A stretch of DNA of 48,824 bases from Nocardiopsis sp. CC223A. Lineage in GTDB: Bacteria > Actinomycetota > Actinomycetes > Streptosporangiales > Streptosporangiaceae. Every line of letters starts with the position of its first letter. Positions within the stretch are counted from its first letter, which is position 1. The notes below the pieces were generated by a model. The model saw only the letters and a program-made list of their open reading frames with translations. It was not told where the DNA came from and searched no databases. The position numbers and the translations under genes were made by a program. The DNA is taken from NCBI RefSeq assembly GCF_030766825.1, contig NZ_JASFDV010000054.1, forward strand, positions 1-48,824, read 5' to 3'. Below are positions 31,031-40,224 of this stretch, one piece after another.

Positions 31031-32032
31031 ATGCGTGCGAAGAAGTTCCACCCCCTGGCCGCCGGAGTGCTCGGGTTGGCACTGCTCACCGGATGCGGGA
31101 ACGCCGACCCCTACGCCGCTGCCGCCCCCGCGCAGGATCTGTACGGCACGGAGGGCGAGGCGGAGGAACCCGGCGAGGACGCCGGTGGGGAATCCGGCGC
31201 CGCCGAGGACGTACTGGACCTGTCCCTGCGGGGGGACGGAACGCTCGGCGAGATCGTCACCGACCCCGACGGCTTCACCCTGTACCGCTTCGAGGAGGAC
31301 TCCCCCGGCTCGGGGGCCTCGGAGTGTTACGACGAGTGCGCCGAGAACTGGCCCCCGGTCCCCGCGGCCCAGGAGATGACGCTCCCCGGGGGCGACGAAC
31401 TGCTGGGCACCATCGAGCGTGAGGACGGCACCGAGCAGGTGACCCTGGACGGATGGCCGCTGTACCGCTACGCGGCCGACGCCGCCCCCGGCGACACCGA
31501 CGGCGAGGGCGCCCAGGACGTCTGGTACGCCGTGAGCCCGGTGGGCACCAGGGCCGCGGACGAGCCCTGGACCGAGGGCTACTGCCCGCAGGGCTTCCAG
31601 GTGGCCCAGGACCCGGAGCTGGGCGAGATCCTGGTCGACGACGAGGGCTTCACCCTGTACCGCTTCGAGGAGGACTCCGCCGACCCGCCCGCGGCGACCT
31701 GCGTCGACGACTGCGCCGAGGCCTGGCCCCCGGTCCTGGCCATGGCGGAGTTCGACTTCTCCGCCGGTCTCGACCCCTCCCTGTTCGGCTCGGTCGGGCG
31801 AGAGGGCCGACTGGACCAGGCGACCCTGAACGGCTGGGCGCTGTACCGCTACGCCGAGGACGACGCCCCCGGTGACGTCGGCGGCCACGGCGTGAACGGC
31901 GTCTGGTTCGCGGTCACCCCGACCGGCGCGATCGCCGGGGGCGGGGCCGGCGGCACCGGCGACGGCAGCGCCGACGGCGGCGGCACCGACAACGGCGGCG
32001 GCTATGGCGAATCCGACGGCGGCGGATACTGA
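31031..32032 (+). CDS. Two-repeat secreted lipoprotein (PF03640-type repeats)
   Basis: The ATG at 31031 fits a lipoprotein signal (MRAKKFHPLAAGVLGLALLTGC) and GGAGAGGA; an in-frame ATG at 31013 has a poorer ribosome site. Two long repeats follow, each with LGEI..D..GFTLYRFEEDS, a C-x3-C pair (CYDECAENWPPV; CVDDCAEAWPPV) and a second half ending GWPLYRYAADAAPGD or GWALYRYAEDDAPGD. This is the secreted repeat of unknown function found in redox-related lipoproteins. The tail is Gly/Ser-rich. Extracellular; the Cys pairs suggest electron transfer, metal or disulfide chemistry. It is followed by an ECF sigma factor and its anti-sigma factor. Confidence 0.8.
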   Translation: MRAKKFHPLAAGVLGLALLTGCGNADPYAAAAPAQDLYGTEGEAEEPGEDAGGESGAAEDVLDLSLRGDGTLGEIVTDPDGFTLYRFEEDSPGSGASECYDECAENWPPVPAAQEMTLPGGDELLGTIEREDGTEQVTLDGWPLYRYAADAAPGDTDGEGAQDVWYAVSPVGTRAADEPWTEGYCPQGFQVAQDPELGEILVDDEGFTLYRFEEDSADPPAATCVDDCAEAWPPVLAMAEFDFSAGLDPSLFGSVGREGRLDQATLNGWALYRYAEDDAPGDVGGHGVNGVWFAVTPTGAIAGGGAGGTGDGSADGGGTDNGGGYGESDGGGY

Positions 32033-32053
32033 CCTCGCGCACGGCGCGACCCC

Positions 32054-32099
32054 GGGGCCTCCGGGCGGGGACCGACTCCCTTCCCCGCCCGGAGGCCCC
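32054..32099 (+). terminator. 17-bp perfect hairpin after the lipoprotein
   Basis: GGGGCCTCCGGGCGGGG (32054-32070) and CCCCGCCCGGAGGCCCC (32083-32099) pair perfectly with a 12-base loop. It lies 90 bases before the sigma-factor start and should reduce readthrough from the lipoprotein into it. Confidence 0.8.
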
Positions 32100-32189
32100 T
32101 CTCCCGCACCCGGCCCTGCGGGGGGATTGCGTCCGGAACCGGTGTCCGCAAGGCTGATGCCCCGGACACCGCCGAGGGAGGAGGGACGG

Positions 32190-32741
32190 ATGGCGCTGTG
32201 GGGCTCGCGTCGCCGGCGCGACGCCGAGGACGAGGCGCTGATCCGTTCGCTGTACAACGAACACGGCCGGGCGCTGCTCGCCTACGCCACCCGCCTCACC
32301 GGGGACCGGGCCGCGGCGGAGGACATCGTCCAGGAGACCTTCATCCGGGCCTGGCGCAACCCCGACGTGCTCGCGAACTCCAGGGGCTCGGTGCGCGGCT
32401 GGCTGTTGACCGTGGCGCGCAACCTCGTCATCGACCGGGCCCGGGCCCGCCGGGCGCGGCCCGCGGAGGTGGCCCCCGCCCCCGGCACCGAGCCCTCGCA
32501 GAGCGACCACGCCGACGCCGTGGTGGACTCGATAACGGTGATGGACGCGCTGGACGGCCTCTCCGACGACCACCGCGCGGTCCTGGTCGAGGTATATTTC
32601 CGCAGGCGCAGCGTGGCGGAGGCCGCCGAAGTGCTGGGGATCCCACCGGGAACGGTCAAGTCGCGTTCCTATCACGCACTCCAGGCGCTGCGCCGCCGCT
32701 TCGGCGGCCGTGCGTCGCAGGGGAAGGGGGTGGCCCGATGA
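32190..32741 (+). CDS. ECF RNA polymerase sigma factor
   Basis: The ATG at 32190 has an excellent GGGAGGAGGG site. The 183-residue protein has region 2 (ALIRSLYNEHGRALLAYATR, then DIVQETFIRAWRNPDVL) and region 4 (DDHRAVLVEVYFRRRSVAEAAE, VLGIPPGTVKSRSYHALQAL), the two DNA- and core-binding parts of an ECF factor. Its stop overlaps the anti-sigma ATG by four bases. The preceding lipoprotein and following PepSY/MFS genes are candidates for its regulon. Confidence 0.92.
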   Translation: MALWGSRRRRDAEDEALIRSLYNEHGRALLAYATRLTGDRAAAEDIVQETFIRAWRNPDVLANSRGSVRGWLLTVARNLVIDRARARRARPAEVAPAPGTEPSQSDHADAVVDSITVMDALDGLSDDHRAVLVEVYFRRRSVAEAAEVLGIPPGTVKSRSYHALQALRRRFGGRASQGKGVAR

Positions 32742-33433
32742 CGTCGGGGACCCATGACCCGCAGCTGTTGGGCGCCTACGTCCTGGGGGCGCTGGACGCG
32801 GAGGAGGCCGTCGCGCTGGAGGCCCACCTGGCGGGCTGCGAGCCGTGCCGGGCGGAGCTTCGCGAGCTGGCCGCCGTCCGCGACGCCCTGGGCGAGCCGC
32901 CCCCGGAGGCCTTCCTGGACGGCCCGCCGCCCGCCGGGAGCCAGGCCCTGCTGCGCGCCACGGTGCGGCGTGCGGGGGCCGAGCGCGCGGTGCGGCGGCG
33001 CCGCCGCACCCTGCGTCTGGCCCTGGCCGCCGTCCTGGCCGGAGTGGTGCTCGCCGGGGCCGGGGGCGTCGCCGGACGGTTCCTGTCGCCCGCGGCGCCG
33101 CAGGCGGAGGTGACCCGGCTGGCGTCGGGCACCGTGATCGCCGTGCAGGAGGACCCGGGCACCGGGGCGGCCGCCACGGTGAGCCTGGTACCCGAGTCCG
33201 CGGGTCTGCGACTGGAGTCGTTCATCACCGGCATCCCGGAGGGCGAGGAGTGCGAGGTGGTCGTCCTCACAGCGGACGGCCGGGTCGAGGTCGCCGCCGT
33301 GTGGACGGTCTCCGCCGAGGCCGCGGCCCAGGGCAGCCGTCCCGGCGGGGTCGCCGACGTCGCCCCGCAGGACGTGGCCTCGGTGGTGGTGCGCAACACG
33401 GCCGACACGGAGTTCGTGACCATCGATTTCTGA
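32738..33433 (+). CDS. Zinc-binding (ZAS) anti-sigma factor with RskA-like domain
   Basis: The 231-residue product starts with the anti-sigma zinc domain: His30, Cys34 and Cys37 in HLAGCEPC, after an N-terminal helix that should grip sigma regions 2 and 4. A single membrane helix (about residues 93-114, LALAAVLAGVVLAGAGGV) is followed by an extracytoplasmic RskA-like domain (SGTVIAVQEDPGTGAAATVS, ECEVVVLTADGRVEVAAVW). It should hold the coupled sigma factor until an outside signal triggers proteolysis. Confidence 0.88.
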   Translation: MTSGTHDPQLLGAYVLGALDAEEAVALEAHLAGCEPCRAELRELAAVRDALGEPPPEAFLDGPPPAGSQALLRATVRRAGAERAVRRRRRTLRLALAAVLAGVVLAGAGGVAGRFLSPAAPQAEVTRLASGTVIAVQEDPGTGAAATVSLVPESAGLRLESFITGIPEGEECEVVVLTADGRVEVAAVWTVSAEAAAQGSRPGGVADVAPQDVASVVVRNTADTEFVTIDF

Positions 33434-33599
33434 ACCGGCCGGCCGCCCGTCCCCATGGATCGGACAGGGGCACGGCCGCGTTCCGGCACCGGTCGCCCCC
33501 GCGCGGGAACCCGGACCGCCCCGGCGACGACCATAGGGGGAGAGAACACCTGCCGCCGGGACACGACACCCGGTGGACCGCTCCGAGGAGAACGACCAC

Positions 33600-35030
33600 G
33601 TGGACCCACGACCGGACGCCCCCGCACCGGACCGGCCCGACGGGCGCCGCGGCGCCTGGGCCGCACTGCGCCCGCTGATCCTGCGCCTGCACTTCTACGC
33701 CGGGGTGTTCGTCGCCCCGTTCATCCTGGTGGCCGCCGTCTCCGGGCTGCTGTACGTGTGGACGCCGCAGCTCGAACAGGCGGTGCACGCCGAGCAGCTC
33801 TACGTCGAACCGGACGGGGAGCACCTGCCCCTGCACGAGCAGGTGCGCATCGCCCGCGCGGAGCTGCCGGGCGCCGAACCCGACGCGGTGCGCCCGGCCA
33901 CCGGGGAACAGGACTCCACCCGGGTGCTCTTCGACCTGCCCGGATCGGCCGAGAGCCACCGGATGACGGTGTTCGTCGACCCCTACGGCGGCGAGGTGCT
34001 GGGGGTGATGGAGACCTACGGCACCAGCGGCGCGCTGCCGGCCCGGACCTGGGTGGACACCCTGCACCGCAACCTGCACCTGGGCGACGCCGGCCGCCTG
34101 TACAGCGAACTGGCGGCGAGCTGGCTGTGGGCGGTCGCCCTGGGCGGGGCCGTTCTGTGGGTGTCGGCGGCGCTGCGGCGGCGCGGGAGCGGACGGGCGC
34201 GCCGTCTGTTGGTGCCCGGTGCGGGCACCTCGCCGGGACGTTCCCGGTCGGTGTCCGTGCACGGGGCGACCGGCCTGTGGCTGCTGGCGGGTCTGCTGTT
34301 CCTGTCCGCAACGGGCATGACCTGGTCGCAGTACGCCGGGGCGAACATCGCCGACCTGCGTGAACGGCTGGCCTGGACCACCCCCGCCGTCTCGGCGGAG
34401 ACCCCGGACGCGACACCCGGCGTGGACGTCGGCGTCGACACGGTGCTGGCGAGCGCCCGGGAGGCCGGTCTGGACGGGCTCGTCGAGGTGTCCTTCCCGA
34501 AGGACCCCGCCGCGCCCTACACGGTGACCCAGATCGACCGGTCCTGGCCGACGAGCGTGGACGCCGCGGCGATCGCCGCCGACACCGGGGAGGTGGTGGA
34601 CGTGGTCCGCTTCTCCGACTACCCGCTCATGGCCAAGCTGAGCCGGTGGGGCATCGACGCGCACATGGGCGTGCTGTTCGGGGTGCCCAACCAGCTCGTG
34701 CTCACCGCCGTCACCGGGGGGCTGATCGCGGTCGTCGTCTGGGGGTACCGGATGTGGTGGCAGCGGCGGCCGACACGGGGCCGGGCCCTGGGGGTGGGCC
34801 GTTCCTACCCTCGCGGGTCCTTCCGGGCCCTGTCGTGGCCGTGGCGGGTCGGGGTGGCCGCCGTCCTGGCGGTGACCGGCTGGGCGGTGCCGCTGCTGGG
34901 GGTGTCCCTGGCGGTGTTCCTGGCGGTGGACGTCCTCCTGGGGTGGCGTGCGCGCCGGAACCGCCCGGCCCCCGCGCGCCCCGACGAGGCGGGGCGGGAG
35001 GCTTCGGTGGTCGGGACGGGAGCCCGGTGA
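33600..35030 (+). CDS. PepSY-associated membrane protein (PiuB type)
   Basis: The GTG at 33600 is chosen because GAGGAG lies eight bases upstream; a GTG at 33573 would extend it by nine residues. The 476-residue protein has four to five membrane segments: one near 30-55 (LHFYAGVFVAPFILVAAVSG), a pair around 180-200 and 225-250 (GATGLWLLAGLLFLSATGMT), and further ones in the last third. Extracytoplasmic PepSY-like parts lie between, and His residues (LHRNLHLG, HAMG-like HMGVLFG) could bind haem or iron. Family members take part in iron-siderophore reduction or other redox chemistry at the membrane. Its stop overlaps the MFS start. Confidence 0.8.
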   Translation: MDPRPDAPAPDRPDGRRGAWAALRPLILRLHFYAGVFVAPFILVAAVSGLLYVWTPQLEQAVHAEQLYVEPDGEHLPLHEQVRIARAELPGAEPDAVRPATGEQDSTRVLFDLPGSAESHRMTVFVDPYGGEVLGVMETYGTSGALPARTWVDTLHRNLHLGDAGRLYSELAASWLWAVALGGAVLWVSAALRRRGSGRARRLLVPGAGTSPGRSRSVSVHGATGLWLLAGLLFLSATGMTWSQYAGANIADLRERLAWTTPAVSAETPDATPGVDVGVDTVLASAREAGLDGLVEVSFPKDPAAPYTVTQIDRSWPTSVDAAAIAADTGEVVDVVRFSDYPLMAKLSRWGIDAHMGVLFGVPNQLVLTAVTGGLIAVVVWGYRMWWQRRPTRGRALGVGRSYPRGSFRALSWPWRVGVAAVLAVTGWAVPLLGVSLAVFLAVDVLLGWRARRNRPAPARPDEAGREASVVGTGAR

Positions 35031-36184
35031 ACGGCCGCACGGGCGCGGTCACCGCGCTGCTGACACTGGTCATGGCCTGGTCCATGCTCCCGCTGTTCGC
35101 GGTGGCCGCGCTGGCCCCGTGGATCGGCCCGGCCCTGGGCGCCGGGCCCGCCCTGCTCGGGGCGGCGGTCGGCGGCGGCTTCGCGATCGCGGCGGTGCTG
35201 TCGCCGGTGGCCGGGCGGCTGACCGACCGCTGGGGGCCGCGCCGGTGCACGGTCGCGTCGCTGCTCCTGACGGCGGCGGCCCTGGGGCTGCTGGCGGCCG
35301 CCCGGGACACGGTCGGCCTGGCGGTCGCTCTGGCCCTGGGCGGGCTGCCGCAGGCGTTCGCCAACCCGGCCACCAACAAGGTGATCCTGCGGTCGGTGCC
35401 CGCCGACCGCAGGGGCGCGGTGACCGGCTGGAAGCAGTCCGGTGTGCAGGTGGGCGCCCTCGTGGCGGGTGTGCCGCTGACCGTGTCGGCCGCGGTGGCG
35501 GACTGGCGCGCGGCCGTCGCCGCGGCCGCGGTGACGGCGGCGCTGTCGGCCCCGTGGGCGTGGTGGCTGCTGCCCGCCGACGGCTCCGCGCCCCCGCCGG
35601 CGAGCGCACCCGTGCGGCCGGCCGTGGGGAGGTTGGCCCTCTACTCGTTCTTCCTGGGGGTGGGCGTGTCCTCGGTCAACGCCCACGTGGGACTGTTCGC
35701 GGACACCGGTCTGGGCTGGGGGCCGGTGTCGGCGGGGCTGCTCGTCGCGGTTCTGGGGGCTTCGGGTGTGGCGGGCCGGGTGCTGTGGGCGGCGCGGGCC
35801 GGGCGGAGCGGCGCCTTCGGGCTGTTGACGCCCCTGGTCCTGGGCGCCGTGGCCGGGCCCGTCCTCTTGGCCGCGTCGGTCTGGGCGCCTCCGTTGGCGT
35901 GGCCCGCCGTCGTGGCCGTGGGCGCGCTGGCGGTGTCGGCGAACGCGGTGTCGATGATCGCGGTCATGTCCCGGGCGCCGGGCCCGGCCGCCGGCCGGGC
36001 GACCGGTCTGGTGTCGGCGGGGTTCTTCGCCGGTTTCGCGGTGGGGCCGGGCTCTCTGGGGCTGCTGGCCGAGGCGGTGGGGTACCACTGGGCCTGGGCG
36101 CTGTCGGGTGCGGCGTTCGTCCTGGCCGGGGCCGTCATGGCGGCCCGGACCCGTGAGACGGAGGGGGCGGCCGGTGTCCGCTGA
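35027..36184 (+). CDS. MFS transporter
   Basis: GTG at 35027 overlaps the PepSY gene stop (GTGA). The 385-residue protein has about twelve hydrophobic segments and the MFS loop 2-3 motif GRLTDRWGPRR (residues about 62-72). NKVILRSVPADRRGAVTGWKQSG resembles the mid-protein motif of CynX/NarK-like exporters and sugar carriers. Substrate unknown. The next gene, a GH88-like hydrolase, overlaps it by 11 bases, so the product may be a carrier for a sugar-containing compound. Confidence 0.85.
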   Translation: MNGRTGAVTALLTLVMAWSMLPLFAVAALAPWIGPALGAGPALLGAAVGGGFAIAAVLSPVAGRLTDRWGPRRCTVASLLLTAAALGLLAAARDTVGLAVALALGGLPQAFANPATNKVILRSVPADRRGAVTGWKQSGVQVGALVAGVPLTVSAAVADWRAAVAAAAVTAALSAPWAWWLLPADGSAPPPASAPVRPAVGRLALYSFFLGVGVSSVNAHVGLFADTGLGWGPVSAGLLVAVLGASGVAGRVLWAARAGRSGAFGLLTPLVLGAVAGPVLLAASVWAPPLAWPAVVAVGALAVSANAVSMIAVMSRAPGPAAGRATGLVSAGFFAGFAVGPGSLGLLAEAVGYHWAWALSGAAFVLAGAVMAARTRETEGAAGVR

Positions 36185-37250
36185 GGCCGTGGTGCGCACC
36201 GCGCGCGGGGTGCTGGACGGCCTGCTGGAGCGCACCGGGCGGCTCCACGTCCGCTGCGCGGGGAGGTACCCGCTGTACCGCCCCGCGGGCGGGGATTGGG
36301 TCACGAGCCGCCGCGGGTCGTGGACGGGAGGGCTGTGGGCGGGTCTGCTGTGGCTGCGGGCCCTGGAGTCCGGACGCGGGGAGCACCTGGAGCATGCCGT
36401 GCGGGCCACGACGGGGCTGGACGGGTGGACGGGGGCCGACACCGCGACCCGGGGCCTGATCTTCTGGTACCCGCTCGCCCTCTCCCGCCTGGCGGTGCCC
36501 GGCGGCGTCCCGGAGGTCGAGGCCGCCGCCGGGCGCTGCGCGCACTCCCTGGCCGCGCGGTCCCGCCCCGCCCACGGGGTGGTCCCCTGGGGAACGGCGT
36601 TCGGCGGCGAGGGGGACCTGGTGCGCGTGGACGGGGCGCCCGGGGTGGCGCCGCTGCTGCGCGGCGCCACCGGCGCCACGGAGGCGACCGCCCGGGCGGG
36701 GACCTCCCACCTGCTGCGCCACCTGGAGCTGTGCGCGGCCGGGGACGCGGTGGCCCCGGTGTGGCTGCTGCGCCCGGACGGCGCGCCGCCGGTCCGGTCC
36801 CCCGAGCCCCTCCACCTGTGGTCGCGGGGGCGGGCGTGGCTGTCGGCCGCCCTCGCCGACGCGCTGTCCGTCGGGGCCGTGGAGTGGGACGACCCGGTCG
36901 TCGCCACCGCCCTCGCCGGGCACGGGGAGCCGCTCGTGCCGCCCGCCGACGCCCGCGATCCGCAGGGGCCGGGCGACACCGGGGCGAGCGCCATCGAGGC
37001 CGCGGCGCTGCTGCGCGCGACCGCGCACGCCGCTCCCGGTGACCCCCGGGCGGAACGGGCCCGGCTGCGGGCGCACCTGCTCGTGGCACACCTGGCCGCG
37101 CACCACCTCGGAGCGGACGGGGGCCTGTCCGGCGGCTCCTACGAGGTGCGCGGCCGCCTCCTGACCGGGCTGGAGACCGTGTGGGGGGACTTCTTCCTGG
37201 CCCTGGCCGCCGCCCTGGTCACCGGGGCCGTCCCGGCCGACCGCGTCTGA
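36174..37250 (+). CDS. GH88/GH105-like unsaturated glycoside hydrolase
   Basis: The GTG at 36174, 11 bases inside the MFS gene end, has GGAGGGG upstream and yields 358 residues. An alpha/alpha-barrel layout is seen: GSWTGGLWAGLLWLRALESG, DTATRGLIFWYPLALSRL, SRGRAWLSAALADAL, DTGASAIEAAALLRATAH and GRLLTGLETVWGDFFLALAA. The last two match the DTS.SAI and ET.WGDYFL signatures of unsaturated glucuronyl hydrolases (GH88). It lacks a signal peptide, so would act inside the cell on imported disaccharides. It stops only seven bases from the convergent acyl-CoA dehydrogenase. Confidence 0.72.
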   Translation: MSAEAVVRTARGVLDGLLERTGRLHVRCAGRYPLYRPAGGDWVTSRRGSWTGGLWAGLLWLRALESGRGEHLEHAVRATTGLDGWTGADTATRGLIFWYPLALSRLAVPGGVPEVEAAAGRCAHSLAARSRPAHGVVPWGTAFGGEGDLVRVDGAPGVAPLLRGATGATEATARAGTSHLLRHLELCAAGDAVAPVWLLRPDGAPPVRSPEPLHLWSRGRAWLSAALADALSVGAVEWDDPVVATALAGHGEPLVPPADARDPQGPGDTGASAIEAAALLRATAHAAPGDPRAERARLRAHLLVAHLAAHHLGADGGLSGGSYEVRGRLLTGLETVWGDFFLALAAALVTGAVPADRV

Positions 37251-37257
37251 GCCCGGC

Positions 37258-38427
37258 TCAGGACCGGAGCAGGCGCCGGGCCACGGCCGACACGTGCGTT
37301 TCGTCGGGACCGTCGAGGATGCGCGCCTGCCGGGCCAGTCGCTGGAGGCGGGGCAGCGGGGTGTCGGGGCCCAGCCCCTCGGCCCCGTGCACCTGGGCCG
37401 CGGCGTCGGCGACGGTGGACAGGGCGCGGGCGGCCGCGACCTTGGCGGTGGCGACGGCGGTGCGCGCGGGGTCGGCGGCCGGCTCCTCCACGGCGCGGAC
37501 GGCCTCCTCCACCAGGGAACGGGCTCCGGCCAGGGCGAGGTGGGACTCGAAGACCAGGCCCTGCACCAGTTGGTGTTCGCCCAGGGCCGGGGTCCCGCGT
37601 GTGGTGTCGCGGGCTCGTTCCAGGAGCAGGTCGAAGGCCCGCTGCGCCTGGCCGAGCCAGCGCAGCGAACGCAGGGTGCGGCCCAGGGCGATACGGGAGG
37701 CGGCCACCCGCAGCCCGTCCCCCACCCCGCCCAGGACATGGTCGGCGGGCACCCGGACCCGGTCGAAGCGCAGCTCGTACTGGCCGCCCGTCCCCCACAC
37801 GGGCAGTTCGCGGACGACGCGCACCCGCGGGTCGTCAAGTGGGACCAGGACCACGGTCAGGCCGTCGCGTCCCGCGGGCCCGGGCGGCCCGGTGCGCACC
37901 ACCACCAGGGCGAGATCGGCCTCACGGGCCCCGGTGACGAACCACTTGGCGCCCTCGACCACCAGGTCGCCGCCGTCCCGGCGGGCGGTGGCGGCCAGGG
38001 TGGCGGGGTCCGACCCGCGGGCCCCGGGCTCGGTCATGGCGAAGCAGGCGCGCACGGTCCCCCGCACCAACCGGGGCAGGTAACGCTCCCGCACCTCGGG
38101 CGCCGCGTGCGCGGACAGGGTGCGCACGTCGAGCAGGGCGGCCGACCCCAGAGCGGCCGGGCCGTGGTCACTGCGCCCCTCGGCCTGGGCGACCCGGGCG
38201 TAGCGGGCCAGGCCGATCCCGCCGCCGCCCCACTCGCAGGGCAGTGGCAGCGCCCACAGCCCGGCGTCGGCGGCACGCTCCCGGAGCCGCCGCATCCGGG
38301 CCGCCGCACGGTCGTCGAACCGGTCCAGGACGTCTTCGGCGGGTTCGACCTCGCCGACCACGAAGGTGCGCACCCGGTCGACCAGGTCGTCGTGCCCCTC
38401 CGTCGGTGTCCGCTCCGCTGCGGCCAC
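37258..38427 (-). CDS. Acyl-CoA dehydrogenase
   Basis: The GTG at 38427 behind GGAGGTGG gives 389 residues. FAD-dependent acyl-CoA dehydrogenase features are present: LPLPCEWGGGGIGLARYARV, ACFAMTEPGARGSDPATL, VVEGAKWFVTGAREADLAL, and in the last third HGAEGLGPDTPLPRLQRLAR followed by ARILDGPDETHVSAVARRLL, the region that normally carries the catalytic or adenine-contacting residues. It makes an alpha,beta-double bond in an acyl-CoA. It is divergent from a CoA-transferase/ligase pair 153 bases away, so all three may serve one catabolic route. Confidence 0.88.
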   Translation of the reverse strand: MAAAERTPTEGHDDLVDRVRTFVVGEVEPAEDVLDRFDDRAAARMRRLRERAADAGLWALPLPCEWGGGGIGLARYARVAQAEGRSDHGPAALGSAALLDVRTLSAHAAPEVRERYLPRLVRGTVRACFAMTEPGARGSDPATLAATARRDGGDLVVEGAKWFVTGAREADLALVVVRTGPPGPAGRDGLTVVLVPLDDPRVRVVRELPVWGTGGQYELRFDRVRVPADHVLGGVGDGLRVAASRIALGRTLRSLRWLGQAQRAFDLLLERARDTTRGTPALGEHQLVQGLVFESHLALAGARSLVEEAVRAVEEPAADPARTAVATAKVAAARALSTVADAAAQVHGAEGLGPDTPLPRLQRLARQARILDGPDETHVSAVARRLLRS

Positions 38428-38580
38428 GCTCCCACCTCCGCTCCTCACCGCGGCCGGGAACCAGGGGTGCCCGTGCCACGACTGCATGTACGACAGATGG
38501 GTCGGAACGGACACACGTCGAGTTCCCGGACGTGTCACCCGTTTTCCGCATCCTTGGGACGGAAACCGCGAAGGACTCCC

Positions 38581-40224
38581 ATGACCTCCACCGTTCCCCT
38601 CACCCCGGTGCCCCTGGCCGGTGTGGAACCGATCTCCGAAGGCGGCGGCGCCCTGCACCGCCGCACCCTCGACCACCTGCGCCTGCTGGGCGCCTCCCCC
38701 ACCGGCGCCGGGTCCGCCCCGGACACCGATCACTCCCGGCTCTCCTCCCCCCGGGGCACCGGGGCGGTGCTCGCCTGGACGGGCCCTGACACCGGCGGGC
38801 ACGGCACGGAGACCGGCCTCCAGGCCGCAGCCGGGCTCATGGCGGTGCACGGACGGCGCCGCGGGAGACCCGAGGCCCTGCCCGTCGACCTCGTCGGCAC
38901 CGTCGCGGCGACCGCCCACGTCACCGGGTTCCTGGCCGCGGAACTGCTGCGGCTGCGCACCGGTCGGGCACGGACGGTCCGCACCCGGGCGGACGCCTGC
39001 GCACTGGTGTCGGTCTCCCAGTACCTGGCCGCCGCCGCGGCCGACGACGGGGAGGCGGTGCCCCTGTCCCCCGGGACCGCCACCCTGACCACCGCGGACG
39101 GCGCGGACTTCGAGATCGAGGCGCTCACCCCCGAGCCGTGGGCGCGTTTCTGGGCCGACCTGGGCGCACCGGAGCGGGCGGCGGGCGCGGGCTGGACCCC
39201 CTTCCAGTTCCGCTACGCGACCGCCTGCTGCCCCCTGCCCCGGGAGCTGCGCGGGGCGGCCGCCCGGGCCCCGTGGGAACGGGTCCGGGCGGCCGCCGGA
39301 CGCCACGGCCTCGGCCTGGTACGGCTGGGCCCCCCGTCCACCGGTTCCCCGGACGGCGTCCCGGTGCGGACCTCGCGTCCCACCGGTCCCGGCCGGGGGA
39401 CCGCGCCCGCGGCCGACGGCGATCCGCCGCTGCACGGGGTGCGGGTGCTGGAGGCCGGGCGCCGCATCCAGGCACCGCTGGCCGCCCACCTGCTGCGGCT
39501 CCTGGGGGCGGAGGTGGTGCGGATCGAGCCCCCGGGCGGTGATCCGCTGCGCGGGATGCCGCCGACCTGCGGTGACCTGTCCGCCCGGTGGCTGGCGCTC
39601 AACGATGGCAAGGACGCGGTGGAGGCGGACATCAAGAGCGCGTCGGGCCGCGCCGACCTGCTCGGCCTCGTCCGTGACGCCGACGTGTTCCTGCACAACT
39701 GGGCACCGGGCACCGCCGAGCGGCTCGGACTGGACGCGGACGCCATGGCCGCGGTACGCCCCGGCCTGGTGTACGTCCACACCTCGGGCTGGGGCGGTCC
39801 GGGAGAGGACCTGCCGCCGGGGACCGACTTCATGGTCCAGGCCCGCACCGGCCTGACCGCGCCCGGTGAGGACACCGCCACCACAGTGGCCTCGCTGATG
39901 ACGGTGCTGGACGTCCTGGGCGGTTTCCTGGGTGCCCAGACCGCGGTGGCCGCGCTCCTGGAGGGTGGGCGGCTCGGTGCCGGGGTGGCCGCCGAGAGCT
40001 CGCTGCGCGGGGCGGCCCGCCTGCTGGCCGGGGCCCGGCGCCCCGGCGCGCCCGCCGTGGGCGAGGGGGAACGGGGGCCGGTGGTCGAGGACCCGGACAC
40101 CGGCGCGGCCCACCCGGTCACCACCGACCTGACCGCGCTGGAGCACGACCCGCGTTTCACCGGGCTGCTGTCGCGGACCGCCGACGGCCTGCTGTCCGCC
40201 GCCTCCCCCTGGGAGGTCCTGTGA
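38581..40224 (+). CDS. Two-domain CaiB/BaiF CoA-transferase, 547 residues
   Basis: The ATG at 38581 starts a protein longer than the usual 400-residue class III CoA-transferase. The C-terminal domain (about residues 280-547) is standard: GVRVLEAGRRIQAPLAAHLL, AEVVRIEPPGGDPLRGM, LNDGKDAVEADIKSASGRAD, VFLHNWAPGTAERLGLDADA and catalytic Asp416 in PPGTDFMVQARTGL. The N-terminal 280 residues look like a degenerate second transferase half (AAGLMAVHGRRRGRPEALPV, GTVAATAHVTGFLAAELLRL). Such fused forms occur in actinomycete acyl-CoA gene sets. It is coupled to the ligase by GTGA. Substrate unknown. Confidence 0.82.
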   Translation: MTSTVPLTPVPLAGVEPISEGGGALHRRTLDHLRLLGASPTGAGSAPDTDHSRLSSPRGTGAVLAWTGPDTGGHGTETGLQAAAGLMAVHGRRRGRPEALPVDLVGTVAATAHVTGFLAAELLRLRTGRARTVRTRADACALVSVSQYLAAAAADDGEAVPLSPGTATLTTADGADFEIEALTPEPWARFWADLGAPERAAGAGWTPFQFRYATACCPLPRELRGAAARAPWERVRAAAGRHGLGLVRLGPPSTGSPDGVPVRTSRPTGPGRGTAPAADGDPPLHGVRVLEAGRRIQAPLAAHLLRLLGAEVVRIEPPGGDPLRGMPPTCGDLSARWLALNDGKDAVEADIKSASGRADLLGLVRDADVFLHNWAPGTAERLGLDADAMAAVRPGLVYVHTSGWGGPGEDLPPGTDFMVQARTGLTAPGEDTATTVASLMTVLDVLGGFLGAQTAVAALLEGGRLGAGVAAESSLRGAARLLAGARRPGAPAVGEGERGPVVEDPDTGAAHPVTTDLTALEHDPRFTGLLSRTADGLLSAASPWEVL

